From assembly GCA_030374765.1 (NCBI GenBank), contig JARGXX010000095.1:682001-746000 (forward strand): DNA of 64,000 nt, written 5' to 3'. The notes below the pieces were generated by a model, which saw nothing but the letters and a program-made list of their open reading frames with translations, did no database searches and was not told where the DNA came from. The translations under genes were made by a program, and so were the position numbers. Source of the DNA: Agarophyton chilense (Eukaryota; Rhodophyta; Florideophyceae; Gracilariales; Gracilariaceae). Each line of letters begins with the position of its first letter. Positions within the stretch are counted from its first letter, which is position 1. Shown here in pieces: positions 33,001-45,114 of the stretch.

Positions 33001-35044
33001 GCTTTGAAATAGCGTCCGTTTCAGCTTCTACAAATTCCTTTAATTGAACGGGTTGTCCCTTCTTCAAGAAAAGAGTAAGGGGTGCAGCGATATGCGAGTA
33101 GCGTGGCACAAGTCGTCTGTAGACGTTACAAAGTCCGAAAAAAGATCTCCATTGCGTCTGCGTTCGCGGAGATTTGAACTCACGAATCGCAGCGGTCTGC
33201 ACTTCTTTCATTTCCAGTTTCCCTGGCTTTATCCTGTGTCCCAGGTATTTCACTTGGTCCGTGAACCATTCACACTTTTTGATCTTCAGGGTAATTCCGG
33301 TTCGCTGTAACTTATCGAGGATTTCCTCAACAATCCCAAAATGGTGTTCCATATTCTTACTGAAAATGATGATGTCATCCAAGTAAACAAGACATGTTTT
33401 CCACTTATAATGTGATAGTATTATATCGATAGCACTCTGAAAAGTTGCAGGGGCGTTGGTCAAACCAAATGGCATTCGCTTAAAGCGATACAGACCTGCG
33501 TGAAACGGAAATGTAGTCTTATCTTGGTCCTCTGGGGCGACTGGTATCTGCCAGTATCCCCAATTTGCGTCAAGCGTAGTAAAAACATTGGCTTCTCCAA
33601 GACTATCGATGCATTCATCCCTATTCGATAATGGGTACGTATCCCTCACAGTTACTGCATTCAGTTTTCTGTAGTCAACGCAAAAGCGTAAAGAACCATC
33701 TCCTTTGAGAAAAAGGAACACGGAGGACGCCCAAGCTGACTGAGCTGTCTCAATGATTCCCTTCTCCAACATGGAGTCCACGTGTCCTTGTTCGATCTGA
33801 CGAGTTCGAGGGCCTGCCGGATACGGAATTTGAGCGATGGGTCGTGTACCCAGTACAACTTCAATATGATGTTCTGTAGCCACGATCTGGCCAATATATC
33901 CACTCCACATATGTGAAAAATTCAACAGCAATCTGCGCAATCTTCCATTATACTCCTCAGGAACGTGTTCCATCTTCACGCCCTCCAGGACTTCTTCCAT
34001 CTCTTCTTCAGAGACACTCTCTTCCTCCATGTTCTTCATGTTCTCGACCGCTTCTGTCACTGTCGACTTCTGCTCGCCTGTGGGCGTTACTCCCAAGACG
34101 TCTGCCGTCATTATGTGTGTCGGTATCACAACTGAAGGGTGTGGCAGCGCCATGCCCAAGAGCTGATGCTTGTGTAAGCGACGCTCTTCTGAGCCAACAT
34201 CGCTCACCAATATCCTGAAAGATATCTTCGGGCTCACCTTTGCAATGCCGTCAGCGACTAGCAATTCATTAGTGTGATACAGTGCCGCGTTCGGCTGAAT
34301 AACGATAACTCCGTGCTTCTTAGTAACGACTGATACCCATGTTTGACTTTTTGGTGGTATCACCGTTTGTTTACACACCCGAATCTTCGGAGATGTTCTG
34401 CCCAGTGGGGCTTCGTATTCCAATGACGGTGCTCATGGTGCCCATAAAGCGGATCGCCGCAAAGGTCTGCCCACGTTTGGCACTTTAGAGCCATCGTCCA
34501 GCTCCACTTCCCGATTCTTCGGACGAATCGATTCGACAAACTTGTCACAGTAGTCACAACCCAGCACAACTGGTGCAGCCAATGTGATACACACAATAAA
34601 CGTTAACAGGAAAACATGATTTCCCAAGCGAACGACAAGCCGTATTGTTCCGATAGACTTTATCAGTCTCTTGTTCGCATCCCGGATATCCGGTATCTGT
34701 GCCTGTTGTATTCGAGCTCGCTCGCCTTCACGCAATTAAGAAAACCTGATAAAGTTCGGGCCTGTACCCGTATCCAATACAGCGATTCTTCGCGATAACA
34801 GCGCTTGAGAAGAGCCGACGTCAGCATAGACCTTGTAGTTCCTTCGGGCCATAATCATGACTTGACTCGTACTCCTACTTGGGCACACATATCGTCTCCA
34901 AAGACGTTTCACCATACAGTCAACCTGTACATAGTTTCCGACATTCGAAGATCTTCCTGGTCTCAGTAGGACCTTCGGTTTAAATTCCCGGAAGCGGGGC
35001 AATGCCGGTACCCCGATCGGTATGGTGGGTTTGAATCCACCCAA
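30082..35044 (-). pseudogene. Chromovirus 1 pol: protease, RT, RNase H, integrase, chromodomain
   Basis: The protease has LDTGTGPNF near 34750 and GCDYCDKFVE near 34560. The reverse transcriptase (32828-34423) has VDYRKLN and the YLDD box in TCLVYLDDIIIFSKN. The RNase H has VNTDANDYQIGCALF, continued in another frame from 32904. The integrase zinc region is near 32160. The integrase core (31252-32004) has LLVITDRFSKLV, LSDNGKQF and NGQVERYN. A long Ser/Pro/Glu linker leads to a chromodomain, MEYIIERILDHGW then KVLWYGYQPEGDTWEP (about 30150-30290). Lesions include stops at 34736, 34433 and about 30233, and a frameshift near 32850. The TGA at 30082 is the natural end. Confidence 0.88.
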
Positions 35045-35208
35045 CCCCCTGAGGGCTCCCTCACTTAATTTCCCGATGACGCGGGTTTCTCCCTCGCTAC
35101 ATCGGCGTTCCTCCGTACTTCTGGGGCTGGACCCTGTGGTCTTTCAGAGTTCTGAGCTCTCGCATGAGTTTTGCGTACCATATCCGCAAGTCCCCAAGCT
35201 TTGGCCTT

Positions 35209-36356
35209 CTAATATGATTGTACCGGTACTCGGGTTCGTTCTGGCTCCGTGAGAGCTTCATAGTTCGAGACAACTCGATGTACCTGTGTAAAGGGCGAAG
35301 TGCACTCCGATGACAAATGATGTCTACCATAGCCCCCATAACATATCAGGCCGTCCCTGTTCAACCTCAGCTGTGGCTGTTCTGTACCACGGGTATCCAT
35401 CCAACCAGGCTTCTGAGAAGTAAATCCATCCGCTGGCGGGACCATCGGACTCCTTCTGTAAGGATAACGGCGTGGCTCCATAGCCAATACATCATCTTCC
35501 ACATGGGAATCAGTTGACGGCAAATCCGCAGTAGGCGCTGACCCCCATGGATCATCCAGATAAATAACTGCGTCTTCTCCAGTAAAACTGGCATCATGAG
35601 GCGTAAACGTCGAAATGCGTGATTCCTCTGACGACTTCAGATGCAAAACCTTGCCTCGCTTGATAGGGCGTTTTATATCCCTGTTAGCAATGAGGTATGT
35701 CCCTAGACGACGTGTTCCACCTCCGCGACGAGCGCGAACTGCTTCACCTTCAGCCTGTGCATACTGCACTAATTCCAGAAAACTGATTCTCGAGTGCTTC
35801 TCCTGATGACGGGCTACCAATGACTGGATATTCAGATCGAGTCCATCGACAAAAAGTGTCATCTTCTCGTCCGTAGAATGAACAATTCCACAGCGTGTAG
35901 CTGCATTATTCAGTCTTGAACTGTACTCGACCTCCTTTTCTCCAGGCTTCTGGGTAATATCTCTGAGATTCAGAATAGCCTCGCGAATCGCAAGAGACGT
36001 TGCGTAACTACGCAGCAAGTACTGCACGGTTTCGGCCCAACTGGTGACTCCACCTTCTTCGACGGTAAGTGAACCACTCACGGCACGGTATTGCTCCAAT
36101 GCAAATCCAACCAATAAGTGTGGAAGTGCCACGAATGCTTGAGCTTCACTCATCCCCAGCGTGTCGGCTTCGACTACAAAGCGATTGAGAAATACAAATA
36201 TAAGAATAAGATCCTTTCCAGAAAAAGTAAGACCATGGAGGCCAATCTTCAAACGCTTAATGTGATCTCTCACTTTGGCTGTCTCGCGACTTGTTCGCTT
36301 CCCCTTTCGGACCTTGAGCCGATATTCGCGATAATTCATAATCTTCCTGTACAGCT
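35209..36356 (-). pseudogene. Chromovirus 1 gag, C-terminal part
   Basis: It resumes with KLYRKIMNYREYRL at the LTR of chromovirus 2. It has the retrotransposon Gag core (LNRFVVEADTLGMSEAQAFVALPHLL, TVQYLLRSYAT), which matches the Gag of chromovirus 2 residue by residue over long stretches. The zinc knuckle is degenerate: CYGGYGRHHLSSEC, where the second Cys is replaced. The N-terminal part lies at 47778-49458. Confidence 0.88.
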
Positions 36357-37196
36357 TGAAGAGCAACGTCCTCCAGGGAGGTTTTTGGGGACTTAAGTTT
36401 TTTCCGGAGCCTCCGTCGTGCAACCTCGTTATGAGTAGGAGTAATCCGTTTTCACGGCGATGGCCGGAACGCCGGTGATGCACCGGCGGGACCCGGTGCC
36501 ATACACGTGGCCGCCAGATTGGCCCCTTTGTTAGACGGACATTTAGCTATTTAGGATAGACTTTATTTATTCTATTCTACGGTGACTACAGTACTTAGGC
36601 CGCCGGCCTCGCGGCCGCCGGTCCAGTAAAGTCTCCCCAACAAGGGTGATCTTGATCTTCCAGATCTTGGCTCTGGGTCAAACCGCCTGCGCGGATATAC
36701 AACTCCTTACGGAGGGATTTCCCGAGGTGCACGGCTTCCCAAGCCCCTTGGATGTTCAAGCAGCCTTCGTGTGTTGGGTATCTATTCCCACCTTCGTGGT
36801 TCTGCCCGTGTATACGGTTTGCTACACCCGGCATTGCCGGCTATTCCCGAGTCCCCTCTTGCGACTCGTGGTCAACCTCGCCCTCTTGCCTCCGTTCCCA
36901 TTTACCTTCCCTTTTCCTCCCCTTCATTGGGCAATTCTCGCTCTTGCGGCTCGCACTGACACCTGTCGTGCTCGCCACTCTCGTGGGTTTTGCCTCCTCA
37001 GGGGATACGCAAGCACCGCTTCGGCGGATATTCTCGGCTTCTTTCAGCCTCCCTGCGCCCGTCGCGACGGTTCGGCTCCGGCTTACACCGGGCATTGCGC
37101 GCCGATCCCTGGGAGGGCTCTACCGCGCCGGTTACCTCGTGAGAGGAATATCCGGACGTCTTCGTAGGTTTTCCTCCTTGGGGGCATTGTCCTACA
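36357..37196 (+). repeat. 5' LTR of chromovirus 2
   Basis: 840 bp. It begins TGAAGAGCAACGTCC and ends CATTGTCCTACA. It contains an AT-rich stretch near 36540-36580 (TTTAGGATAGACTTTATTTATTC) that could hold the core promoter. Confidence 0.93.
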
Positions 37197-37199
37197 AAT

Positions 37200-37218
37200 T
37201 GGTCTCCCGACTTAGAAG
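37200..37218 (+). promoter_or_regulatory. Primer-binding site of chromovirus 2
   Basis: TGGTCTCCCGACTTAGAAG starts four bases after the LTR and opens with TGG, complementary to a tRNA CCA end. Chromovirus 1 has TGGTCTCCTGAATTAGAA at the same place, so both prime from the same tRNA species. Confidence 0.75.
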
Positions 37219-37319
37219 TCAAGACCGCTTGTGTCCTCTCTGAGGTTGTTTTCCGTTTAACGGGTTTTCTCCGGTCTCACCAGTTTGCTTTCTATTCTTC
37301 CGTCGAGACGGTGTGGCAA

Positions 37320-39431
37320 ATGCCAAGGAAACCGCCTAGCATGGTGCCTCCTGCAACACGCAGCCGTTCCCGCCAAAGCGGTGATGCCAGGGGCACTGAT
37401 GTTCCACAGGCCCTGGCTCCAACACCGGATTCCCGGGAGATACCGGTCACCGGCACTGAAGACCGGCAGCCCGATTCCGGGTTAACGACCGTTGCAACGG
37501 TGGTTTCTCAGCCTCCACGGTTGGTCGACCAAGCGCGGATTGTGCGCTTGGAGGAGCAGCTCCGCTCCCTGCGAACTACTCACAATACCCTGTCGAGGGA
37601 GTTCACCTCTTTACGAGGAAGCCTCGCTAAGCCCCCTCCAAGTGAGTTAGCCGAGGATATCCGCGTATTGCGGTCGGACGTCAATACACTACTCGAGTGT
37701 TTTGGCGCTCCGTCTTCCTTCGCAGAAGGTATGGAGAATCGCTTCGAGCGTCTCCGAAGCCGACTTGAGTCGGTCGAGAGGACGTTAACCTCGCCGGCGA
37801 ACACGGCTAGACCGGTTGTCTCTCATCGAGAGACCCAGTCGCGGAACCGGAAGAGCCGGAAGAACCGGGATTCTAACCGTAAGCACGGACACCCGTCCGA
37901 CTCATCATCTGAGTCGGACGGTAAACCGAGTGACTCGGAGAATTCCGATTCGTCGGTGAGCGATGACCCACAGGATCGTTATGGGCGCTCTTCCCGCTCA
38001 AAGCGGTCCTCTGCCACCTACGGGGCCATCGGGTCGCGCCCCAAGGGTCGGCAACATCCGGGCCTCAAACCCTTGAAGCCCACCAACCCTCTGTACATGA
38101 CACTCCTGTCCTACCGGTATTACCGGCTAGAAGATTCCTCTTTAGGTCGGACACCGCGTGACACGGGTAAAGTGAAAGACTGCATCAAGCGGATGCAGCT
38201 TTCACTTCGCAACCAGTCGTTTACTGGGGATGATCCAATTCTGGTCTTGGATTTTTTACACCGCTTTGTAGCGGAAGCCGATATACTCGGAATGAACGAA
38301 GGACAAGCCTACGTGGCGCTACCCTACTTTCTACTGGGTGTCGCTGAAGATCAGTTTTTGTCGGTTCGGGGCTCGTTGCGAGCCTCCGAAGGAGGTGTGA
38401 CCTGCTGGCCCGAGGCCGTGCAGTACCTCCTGCGTTCCTACGCAACCAACTCCGCGATACAAGCGGCAATACTCGCTTTGCGAGACACTCCACAACGCTC
38501 CGGCGAGCTCGAGACTGATTACTCGGTACGCCTGAATAAGGCTTTCCACCGTTGTGGTAATGTATACCCCGCTGGGAAACGCTGTACGGTGTTCATTGAT
38601 GGCTTGGATCCAGCCATCAAGACTCTTGTCGCCCGTTACAGGGAACAAGAGCCTAAGGTGACCTACCTTGAACTCGTACAGTTTGCCCGCGCAGAGGGAG
38701 ATGCACTACGTGCACGCAATCCGGGAACCCGGTCGAAGGCCGCTAAGGCATTGCTGCTTGAGTCGGACTCTTCTTCACCGTCATTTGCGACGGATGGCAT
38801 CCCCAAAGAGGATTATGACAATATGAATTTCATCCAGCACGATGGTTTATCTATTCCGACAACTGAATTACCGTCTACGACGGATGGCTCGGTTGACTCA
38901 ACCGCAAGGGACACGGAGAACGGGCAGGTCTTTTATGTTAATGACCGCCGCACTCCGGCCCCCCGTATGCCGTACTCGAACGGAAGGACACGAAGTCAGC
39001 GCCCTGGATGGGTTGAAAACCGGGAACCCGGAAGATGCACCGATGCTCGGAATGCCGTACCGCGAAACGCGGGAGTGACGTTGGTGTGCCACTTGTGCTA
39101 CGAGCGCGGGCACACCTTCCCGCAATGTCTTTTATCGCTACGCGATATGGCGCGAGTGGTGGATACTTACGAAGCCCTCTCCCCGCAGGAGAAGGGCTCC
39201 GTGCCACTCACGTCATATCTCCGCGCGAAGACGGACTTCCCCAACGCATTGGCTCACACTCCGAATTCTCGGTACAAACCGGCTCAGCCGGCACGGGCCG
39301 CACCAGCGCCAAACCACGCTGGTGGATCTCAACCCACTCCTGCGGTAGCTACCGTGCAACGGAATCATGCACTTGTTGCCGAGGAAGTCGGGCCTTCGCC
39401 CGACCAGGACCCTGTACAGGGAAAAGAATAG
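37320..39431 (+). CDS. Chromovirus 2 Gag
   Basis: ATG 37320 opens MPRKPPSMVPPATRS. A heptad-like coiled coil (RIVRLEEQLRSLRTTHNTLS to RSRLESVERTL), a Ser/Asp-rich linker, the Gag core (about residues 260-460, LDFLHRFVAEADILGMNEGQAYVALPYFLLG) and a CCHC zinc knuckle CHLCYERGHTFPQC near 39090 follow. The frame is complete at about 703 residues. It ends at TAG 39429, where the protease frame lies one step back (a -1 relation). The frame upstream of the protease overlaps gag from 39035, which fits frameshift expression. It packages the element RNA. Confidence 0.85.
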   Translation: MPRKPPSMVPPATRSRSRQSGDARGTDVPQALAPTPDSREIPVTGTEDRQPDSGLTTVATVVSQPPRLVDQARIVRLEEQLRSLRTTHNTLSREFTSLRGSLAKPPPSELAEDIRVLRSDVNTLLECFGAPSSFAEGMENRFERLRSRLESVERTLTSPANTARPVVSHRETQSRNRKSRKNRDSNRKHGHPSDSSSESDGKPSDSENSDSSVSDDPQDRYGRSSRSKRSSATYGAIGSRPKGRQHPGLKPLKPTNPLYMTLLSYRYYRLEDSSLGRTPRDTGKVKDCIKRMQLSLRNQSFTGDDPILVLDFLHRFVAEADILGMNEGQAYVALPYFLLGVAEDQFLSVRGSLRASEGGVTCWPEAVQYLLRSYATNSAIQAAILALRDTPQRSGELETDYSVRLNKAFHRCGNVYPAGKRCTVFIDGLDPAIKTLVARYREQEPKVTYLELVQFARAEGDALRARNPGTRSKAAKALLLESDSSSPSFATDGIPKEDYDNMNFIQHDGLSIPTTELPSTTDGSVDSTARDTENGQVFYVNDRRTPAPRMPYSNGRTRSQRPGWVENREPGRCTDARNAVPRNAGVTLVCHLCYERGHTFPQCLLSLRDMARVVDTYEALSPQEKGSVPLTSYLRAKTDFPNALAHTPNSRYKPAQPARAAPAPNHAGGSQPTPAVATVQRNHALVAEEVGPSPDQDPVQGKE

Positions 39432-39434
39432 AGG

Positions 39435-42400
39435 GAGTCTCCCCTTCGGGAGAGGCGTCCTCAGAGTTGAGGCTGACGACGCCCGAGGCGCCGATGCTTC
39501 GCTCCCCGGTGAAAATCCTGACAAGGAAGGACACCGCAGACGCGGACTCTAAACACCTCGGTGTTTTGCGTCGACCGTGGATACGGATTAGAAATAACCG
39601 GATCCCAGATAGAGTCTTGGTAATGGCCAAGCGTAACTACAAGGTTTACGCTGACCTTGGTCTGCACACGCAGTTTATGGTGAGATGTCTCACTGTCCCG
39701 GATACAGGTGCTGGGCCGAACTTTATTGTGGAATCGGTTTTACCCCCGCCATTGGGGTCACTCATCCGTTCTGAAACCGTACCCGACGTCTCAGAAGCCA
39801 ATAACAACCCGTTGAAAATGGTTGGTGTGATCGACCTGGTCGTCAGGCTAGGGCGGATGGTGGTTAAACTAACTTTTATTGTGTGCCGCTCGCTGGCCGC
39901 GCCAGTTATACTGGGATGTGACTACTGCAACAGGTTTGTCGACGCCATCGGCCCAGGCCTTAAGCAGGTCGAACTTGAGGACGGATCGCCCGTCCCCATT
40001 GTTCGTCAACCGCTGAAGTGGACATCGAGGAAACACGTTCCTCTACCTGCTGCGCAGGAAACCACACCGGCGAACCGGGATTCTACGAAGCTACGCGTTG
40101 CCTCGTCAGTCACCATACCCCCCGAGAGCCAGGTTATGGTTTCAGTCAATTCCCGTCAACACGGTCTTCGGGTTGTTCAGCCCCTGCCCTCGTTGTACGA
40201 GAAATTTCAGTTAACCGTTGCGAACGGAATCGCGCAAGTCACGCCGAATTCCACTTTCAGGGTGGTGGTTGCCAATCTGGGGAAGGCTCCCCAGACGCTG
40301 GCAAAGAACCAAGTCATTGGGTCTGTGACGCCGCACCCGCTCGCGATGCTCCCTACAAAAATGTGACGGCTGCCGAAGTACTCGGAATAACTCCCTCCAC
40401 CGAGGATGGTCTCCCGGTATCCGGTGCAGAAACCTCCGGGGAGGCACAGCAGTTGGCGCTCGATAAAACCGTCAAGACGGATGCATTTCCGACCTCGTCG
40501 GTTCCCACACCTGACACCAGGGCACAGCCTACGAGATAAGATAAGATAGACCCGATCAAGGCCCTCGAGGACCTGGACCTGAGTCATGTACCGGTCTCAC
40601 ACCGGGACCGCTTACGCGGAATGCTACGCGAGTTTACCACAATGTGGGACGGCTCACTGGGTGAGATCAATACAACCGAACATCGGATAGACTTGCTACC
40701 GGACGCACGTCCGGTTGCACAACCCCCTTACAGGGCAGGACCGAAAGCTCGGGAGGAGGAAGAATTTCAGGTGGACAAGATGCTCCGTGCTGGAGTCATC
40801 GAGCCCGCCCAATCTCCTTGGGCTTCACCGGTGGTGCTGGCCCTCAAGGCTGACCGCACGTGGCGGTTTTGCGTTGACTACCGCCGCCTCAATGCCGTCA
40901 CTGTGAGGGACACCTACCCGATTCCGCGCATGGACGAGTGTATAGACTCGCTCGGGGACGCTACCGTGTTTACGGCTCTGGATGCTAACTGGGGCTTCTG
41001 GCAAGTCCCAGTCCGGGAAGAGGACCGAGACAAAGCCGTGTTTGTTTGCCACTCGGGTTCCTACCGCTTCAAGCGGATGCCGTTTGGTTTAACCAATGCA
41101 CCGGCAACCTTCCAAAGGGCTATAGACATACTGATGTCGCGTTTCAAGTGGCGCACGTGCCTTGTCTACTTGGACGACATCATTGTCTTTTCCAGAAACC
41201 TGGAAGATCACCTGACCCACGTGCGGGACGTGATGTCTGTACTGCGAGACGCAGGAATAACCCTCAAGTTGAGGAAGTGCGAGTTCTTCACCGACACGGT
41301 GAAGTATCTCGGGCACGTCATCCGTCCAGGACGGTTAATGATCGAACAAGTTCGTATCAAGTCCCTCTGCGAGGCGAAGGAGCCCCGTACTCAAACGGAG
41401 CTCCGATCCTTTTTAGGTCTGGTCAACGTCTATCGACGGTTTATACCGAGTTTGTCGGATGTCGCCGCTCCGCTAAACGCGCTACTGCGGAAGGGCCAGC
41501 CACCGAAGCTTGCGCCATTTACCACCGATCAGTCGGAATCTTTTCTCTCCTTAATTAAGGCAGTTACGACAGCTCCCATCCTATCCTTGCCCAAACCTGG
41601 GCTTCCCTACTCCATCGACACCGACGCCAGCGACCACCAGGTGGGCTGCTCACTATTCCAAACCACCCCTGAGGGGGAACGAAAACCAATTGGCTATTGG
41701 TCCCGCACGCTGAACGTCCACGAGCGCAACTACTCGGTCTCCGAGAAGGAGTGCCTCGCAGTGGTCTGGGCGCTATCCACTCTGCGCCCATACCTCATGG
41801 GCGTTCATTTCCCCGTGTACACGGACCATGCCTCCTTGAGGTGGCTGCTGAACATCGCAGATCCTTCTGGCCTCTTAATGCGGTTGCACCTCCGCTTAGC
41901 GGAATTCGACTTCGAGGTCGTCTACAAAAAGGGTGTCCAGAACACCCAAGCAGACGCCATCTTTCGATTATATACGACAGGTGAAGCACTTGCCGACCCG
42001 GAGATCGACGTGATCCCGTGCTTTACCTTGGAAGGGGAAACACCGACGGAGTCGGATTGGCCCGAAACCGGGGAAGACACCATGGAAATGGATGAGCTAC
42101 TAGCAGCGCGCGAGAATGAAACACCCGTACCCGGGACCTTTGTACCCATCCCCACCGAGGAGATGATCCGAGAACAGTTCGGCGACCCGTTCTGCACGCG
42201 CATACGGGCCCGCCTAAACGGTGGAGAGGACCTCCCGTTCGAGGTAAACGACATCGGTTACCTCGTCCGGACGGTGGACCACCGATCCCAGATCGTGGTC
42301 CCCCACACCCTGTAAACCAGGGTGCTCCACCTCTCACACTACCCGACCCTCGGGGGACACTCCGGTGGGAGAAAACTTTATCTAACCCTGCGAAGGGACT

Positions 42401-44781
42401 TTTATTGGCCCGCTATGGCGGTTGATTGCTACGCTACGGTGCAGTTCTGCACCCAATGCGCAAAGAACCGGGTGAAACTCCGGAAGCACTCCAAACGGAT
42501 GAAGCTTTTCCCCGCAAGGGCGCCCCTCGAGTTTGTCGCAATCGACATTCTCGGGCCTCTACTCAAGACGCGCAAGGGAAACAAGTTCCTCTTGGTTATC
42601 ACTGACCGCTTTTCGAAGCTGGTGCGCACCGTACCTTTACGGAAGATCGCCGCTTTTACGGTTGCGAACGCCTTCGTTACGCACTGGGCGTTCGTTTATG
42701 GCCCTCCGATAGAGGTTCTATCCGATAACAGTAAGCAGTTCGCCTCTAAGTTCTTTCGGGACGTCTGCCGCATCCTCGACGTCAAGAACCTGTTTACTAC
42801 CACCTACCACCCGCAAACAAACGGGCAGGTGGAACGCTTCAACCGCACCCTACTCGCGTCGCTACGCTCCTACGTATCCGATCACCCAATGACGTGGGAC
42901 ATTTATTCTGATGCTATCACCTACGCCTACAACACGCAGGTTCACCGGACAACCGGTCTGACTCCCTTCGAGCTTGTGCTCTCCAGGACACCCCCGCCAG
43001 TGGCGGTCGAACCCCAACACAGGGTCCACTCTTTCCCATCCGTGGGTCAATACCGCCTCAAGTGGAAGAACTGGCTTACCAAGCTCGTACCGGTCGCCCG
43101 GAAGTCCATGGAACGTGCACAGGCCGCCTACAAGCGGGATTTTGATAACCGCTTACGCGGACCACTACCGGCACCGCCCAAGCCGGGAACCTACGTGTTC
43201 GTTCGCCAGGAGTACTACAACCCCCGGACCGACAAGCGTCACAAGCTCTCGCCTGTCGCTGAAGGTCAGTTCCGGGTCGTGTCCTCCCTCCCCGGCACCG
43301 TTGTGGTGGACAAGAACGGCGACCACGAACGTCTTTCACAAGACCGCATCGTAGCCGCCCCACCGCCGCAGGCGGAAAACGCATCAGCCCCCGTCGAAAG
43401 GGCCTCGGATACCACGGGTACAACGGTGGCACCACGTCCCGCCGTGGTACCGCACCCCTCACGGGGTCTCTCCAGTATACCAACTTTATCCGAACCACCG
43501 ACAATGCCGGAAACACCTGGCCCTCGCAGCCAGCTACCCTTACGGGCGCCGCGCAGCGGTATTTATACCCGCCATGCGGTTAACCCACCATCACCCGTCG
43601 CTCCGTCTAAGGAGGGGGAGGGGACCCGCTCAATCGCGGAAGCATCGCCGTCGGAACGGAAGTTTAATCGGACACCCCGGGCAAGGCCCCCGAGCGGGCA
43701 AACGGCATCGTCGCCGGACGCCAATCCGCTCCCGCAGGACGCGGCGGTCAACCCGACCGCCACGCAACCCCGCAAGGGGAACCAAGGCGCTCGAAGACCC
43801 GAAGCCGGGAAGCGAGACCCTACGGACGCTCCGCATCGCGTGGAAGCAACTGAGGGCTCCCCGCACATTCGCGTTCGCACACTGAGCGTTTCGGTCGATA
43901 CCGGTACTACGGCGGGCGATGCGCAAGCAGGTCCAGCGAGCCACACCGTTGAGAACGGTACGAACCCCATGGGGGAAAAGGGGCGCGACGACAAGTCGAA
44001 AACCGCCTCCCTTGCCGAACAATCGGAGCCAACCGTCCGCGACGGTCCGACAACCCGTCCTCAAGGTCACGTGACCCGGGCGGGATATCGGACCAATGGG
44101 CACCTGTCATCCCGTTCATTGGCTGACAGCCACCCCGCGGAGGCGAATCGCCGGGACGGTGAACCACTCACCGCCCACGGCGCACCGCACAGCGGAAACT
44201 GCCCACCAATGGGAACGCCGCATGCCGCAAATCAAGCGGAGGCCTCCGGCGAACCGCACAGCGGAAACTGCCCACCAATGGGAACCCCGCATGCCGCAAA
44301 TCAAGCGGAGGCCTCCGGCGAACCGTCACCAAGACGGAAGGACCCCCGCAAACTCGCGGTAAGAGCGGACTTCAGGGAAGCCCCTACCGCCCAGCGGAAA
44401 CACAACCCGGCCGCCCCGGCAACTTCCGAGAAGCGGTACGGCCGCCCCGGCAACCCGGCAACAACCGCAGAGCAGAATGACAAACCGGGTGACCCGAAAC
44501 AGGCGACGACGAGCCCAGCACCACGCGGCGCTGAGGCTCGGGTCACCACCACCCGGCAAGGCCGGCAAGTTTACGTGCAGGAGTACGTCCTCGACCGAAT
44601 CGTCGGACATAGCTACGATGAGCACGGGGTGCTCCAATACTGGACCCGCTGGTACGGATACGGGCCGGAGTGAGACACCCCGGAGCCCATCGAGCACCTC
44701 CCGCGCTCCGCGGTAATGCGATACAACCGCCTTGCGGGGACGGCACTCCCAGCCACGCTGGTAAACGCCCAAGAGGGATAA
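39435..44781 (+). pseudogene. Chromovirus 2 pol: protease, RT, RNase H, integrase, chromodomain
   Basis: The protease has VPDTGAGPNFI (about 39697) and ILGCDYCNRF. The reverse transcriptase (40621 onward) has FCVDYRRLNAVTV and YLDD in TCLVYLDDIIVFSRN. The RNase H has IDTDASDHQVGCSLFQ. The integrase zinc-binding region carries HYPTLGGHSGG and FCTQCAKN. The integrase core has DILGPL, LSDNSKQF and NGQVERFNRTL. A 500-residue Pro/Ser/Arg-rich linker leads to a chromodomain, VYVQEYVLDRIVGHSY then YWTRWYGYGPE. Lesions are a frameshift near 40360 (in addition to the gag/pro step), TAA 40537, TAA 42313 and TGA 44671 inside the chromodomain. Confidence 0.9.
44185..44322 (+). repeat. 69-bp tandem duplication in the integrase-chromodomain linker
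   Basis: Two copies, 44185-44253 and 44254-44322, differ at one or two bases. Each encodes a 23-residue unit, PHSGNCPPMGTPHAANQAEA plus SGE. The duplication keeps the reading frame. Confidence 0.9.
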
Positions 44782-45114
44782 ACCGTGAACACGGAATGGA
44801 ATGGCTGATGGCACCACGCGCCATCTCCGTCCATGCCCCAACGCGGGGAAGGAAGCAACCGCTCACGCTATCCCAAAGTCGTTGGTGGTCGTGCCAGTTA
44901 CCTGGTCCGCGCGCGAAGCGCCCACCGTTAAACACGGAACTCCCAGCTAGGCTGGTTCCCTGCAACGCCGGAACCCCGGCTGAAGGCCGGTACCCCGGAA
45001 AGAAAGAAGTGGACTTGGGAAAGGGCGTCGGAAAGGCGACCCTCTTCTTTTTATTTCTCACTACTGGCAATGGCGCCCTAGTGGCGCCGCCCTACATTCT
45101 ACCGGAAGCTCCGG

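Noticed and set aside
36646-37243. Open frames inside the gypsy LTRs (also 47227-48094)
   Set aside because: They are present in both LTR copies, differ by non-conservative changes and show no domain; LTR sequence, not genes.
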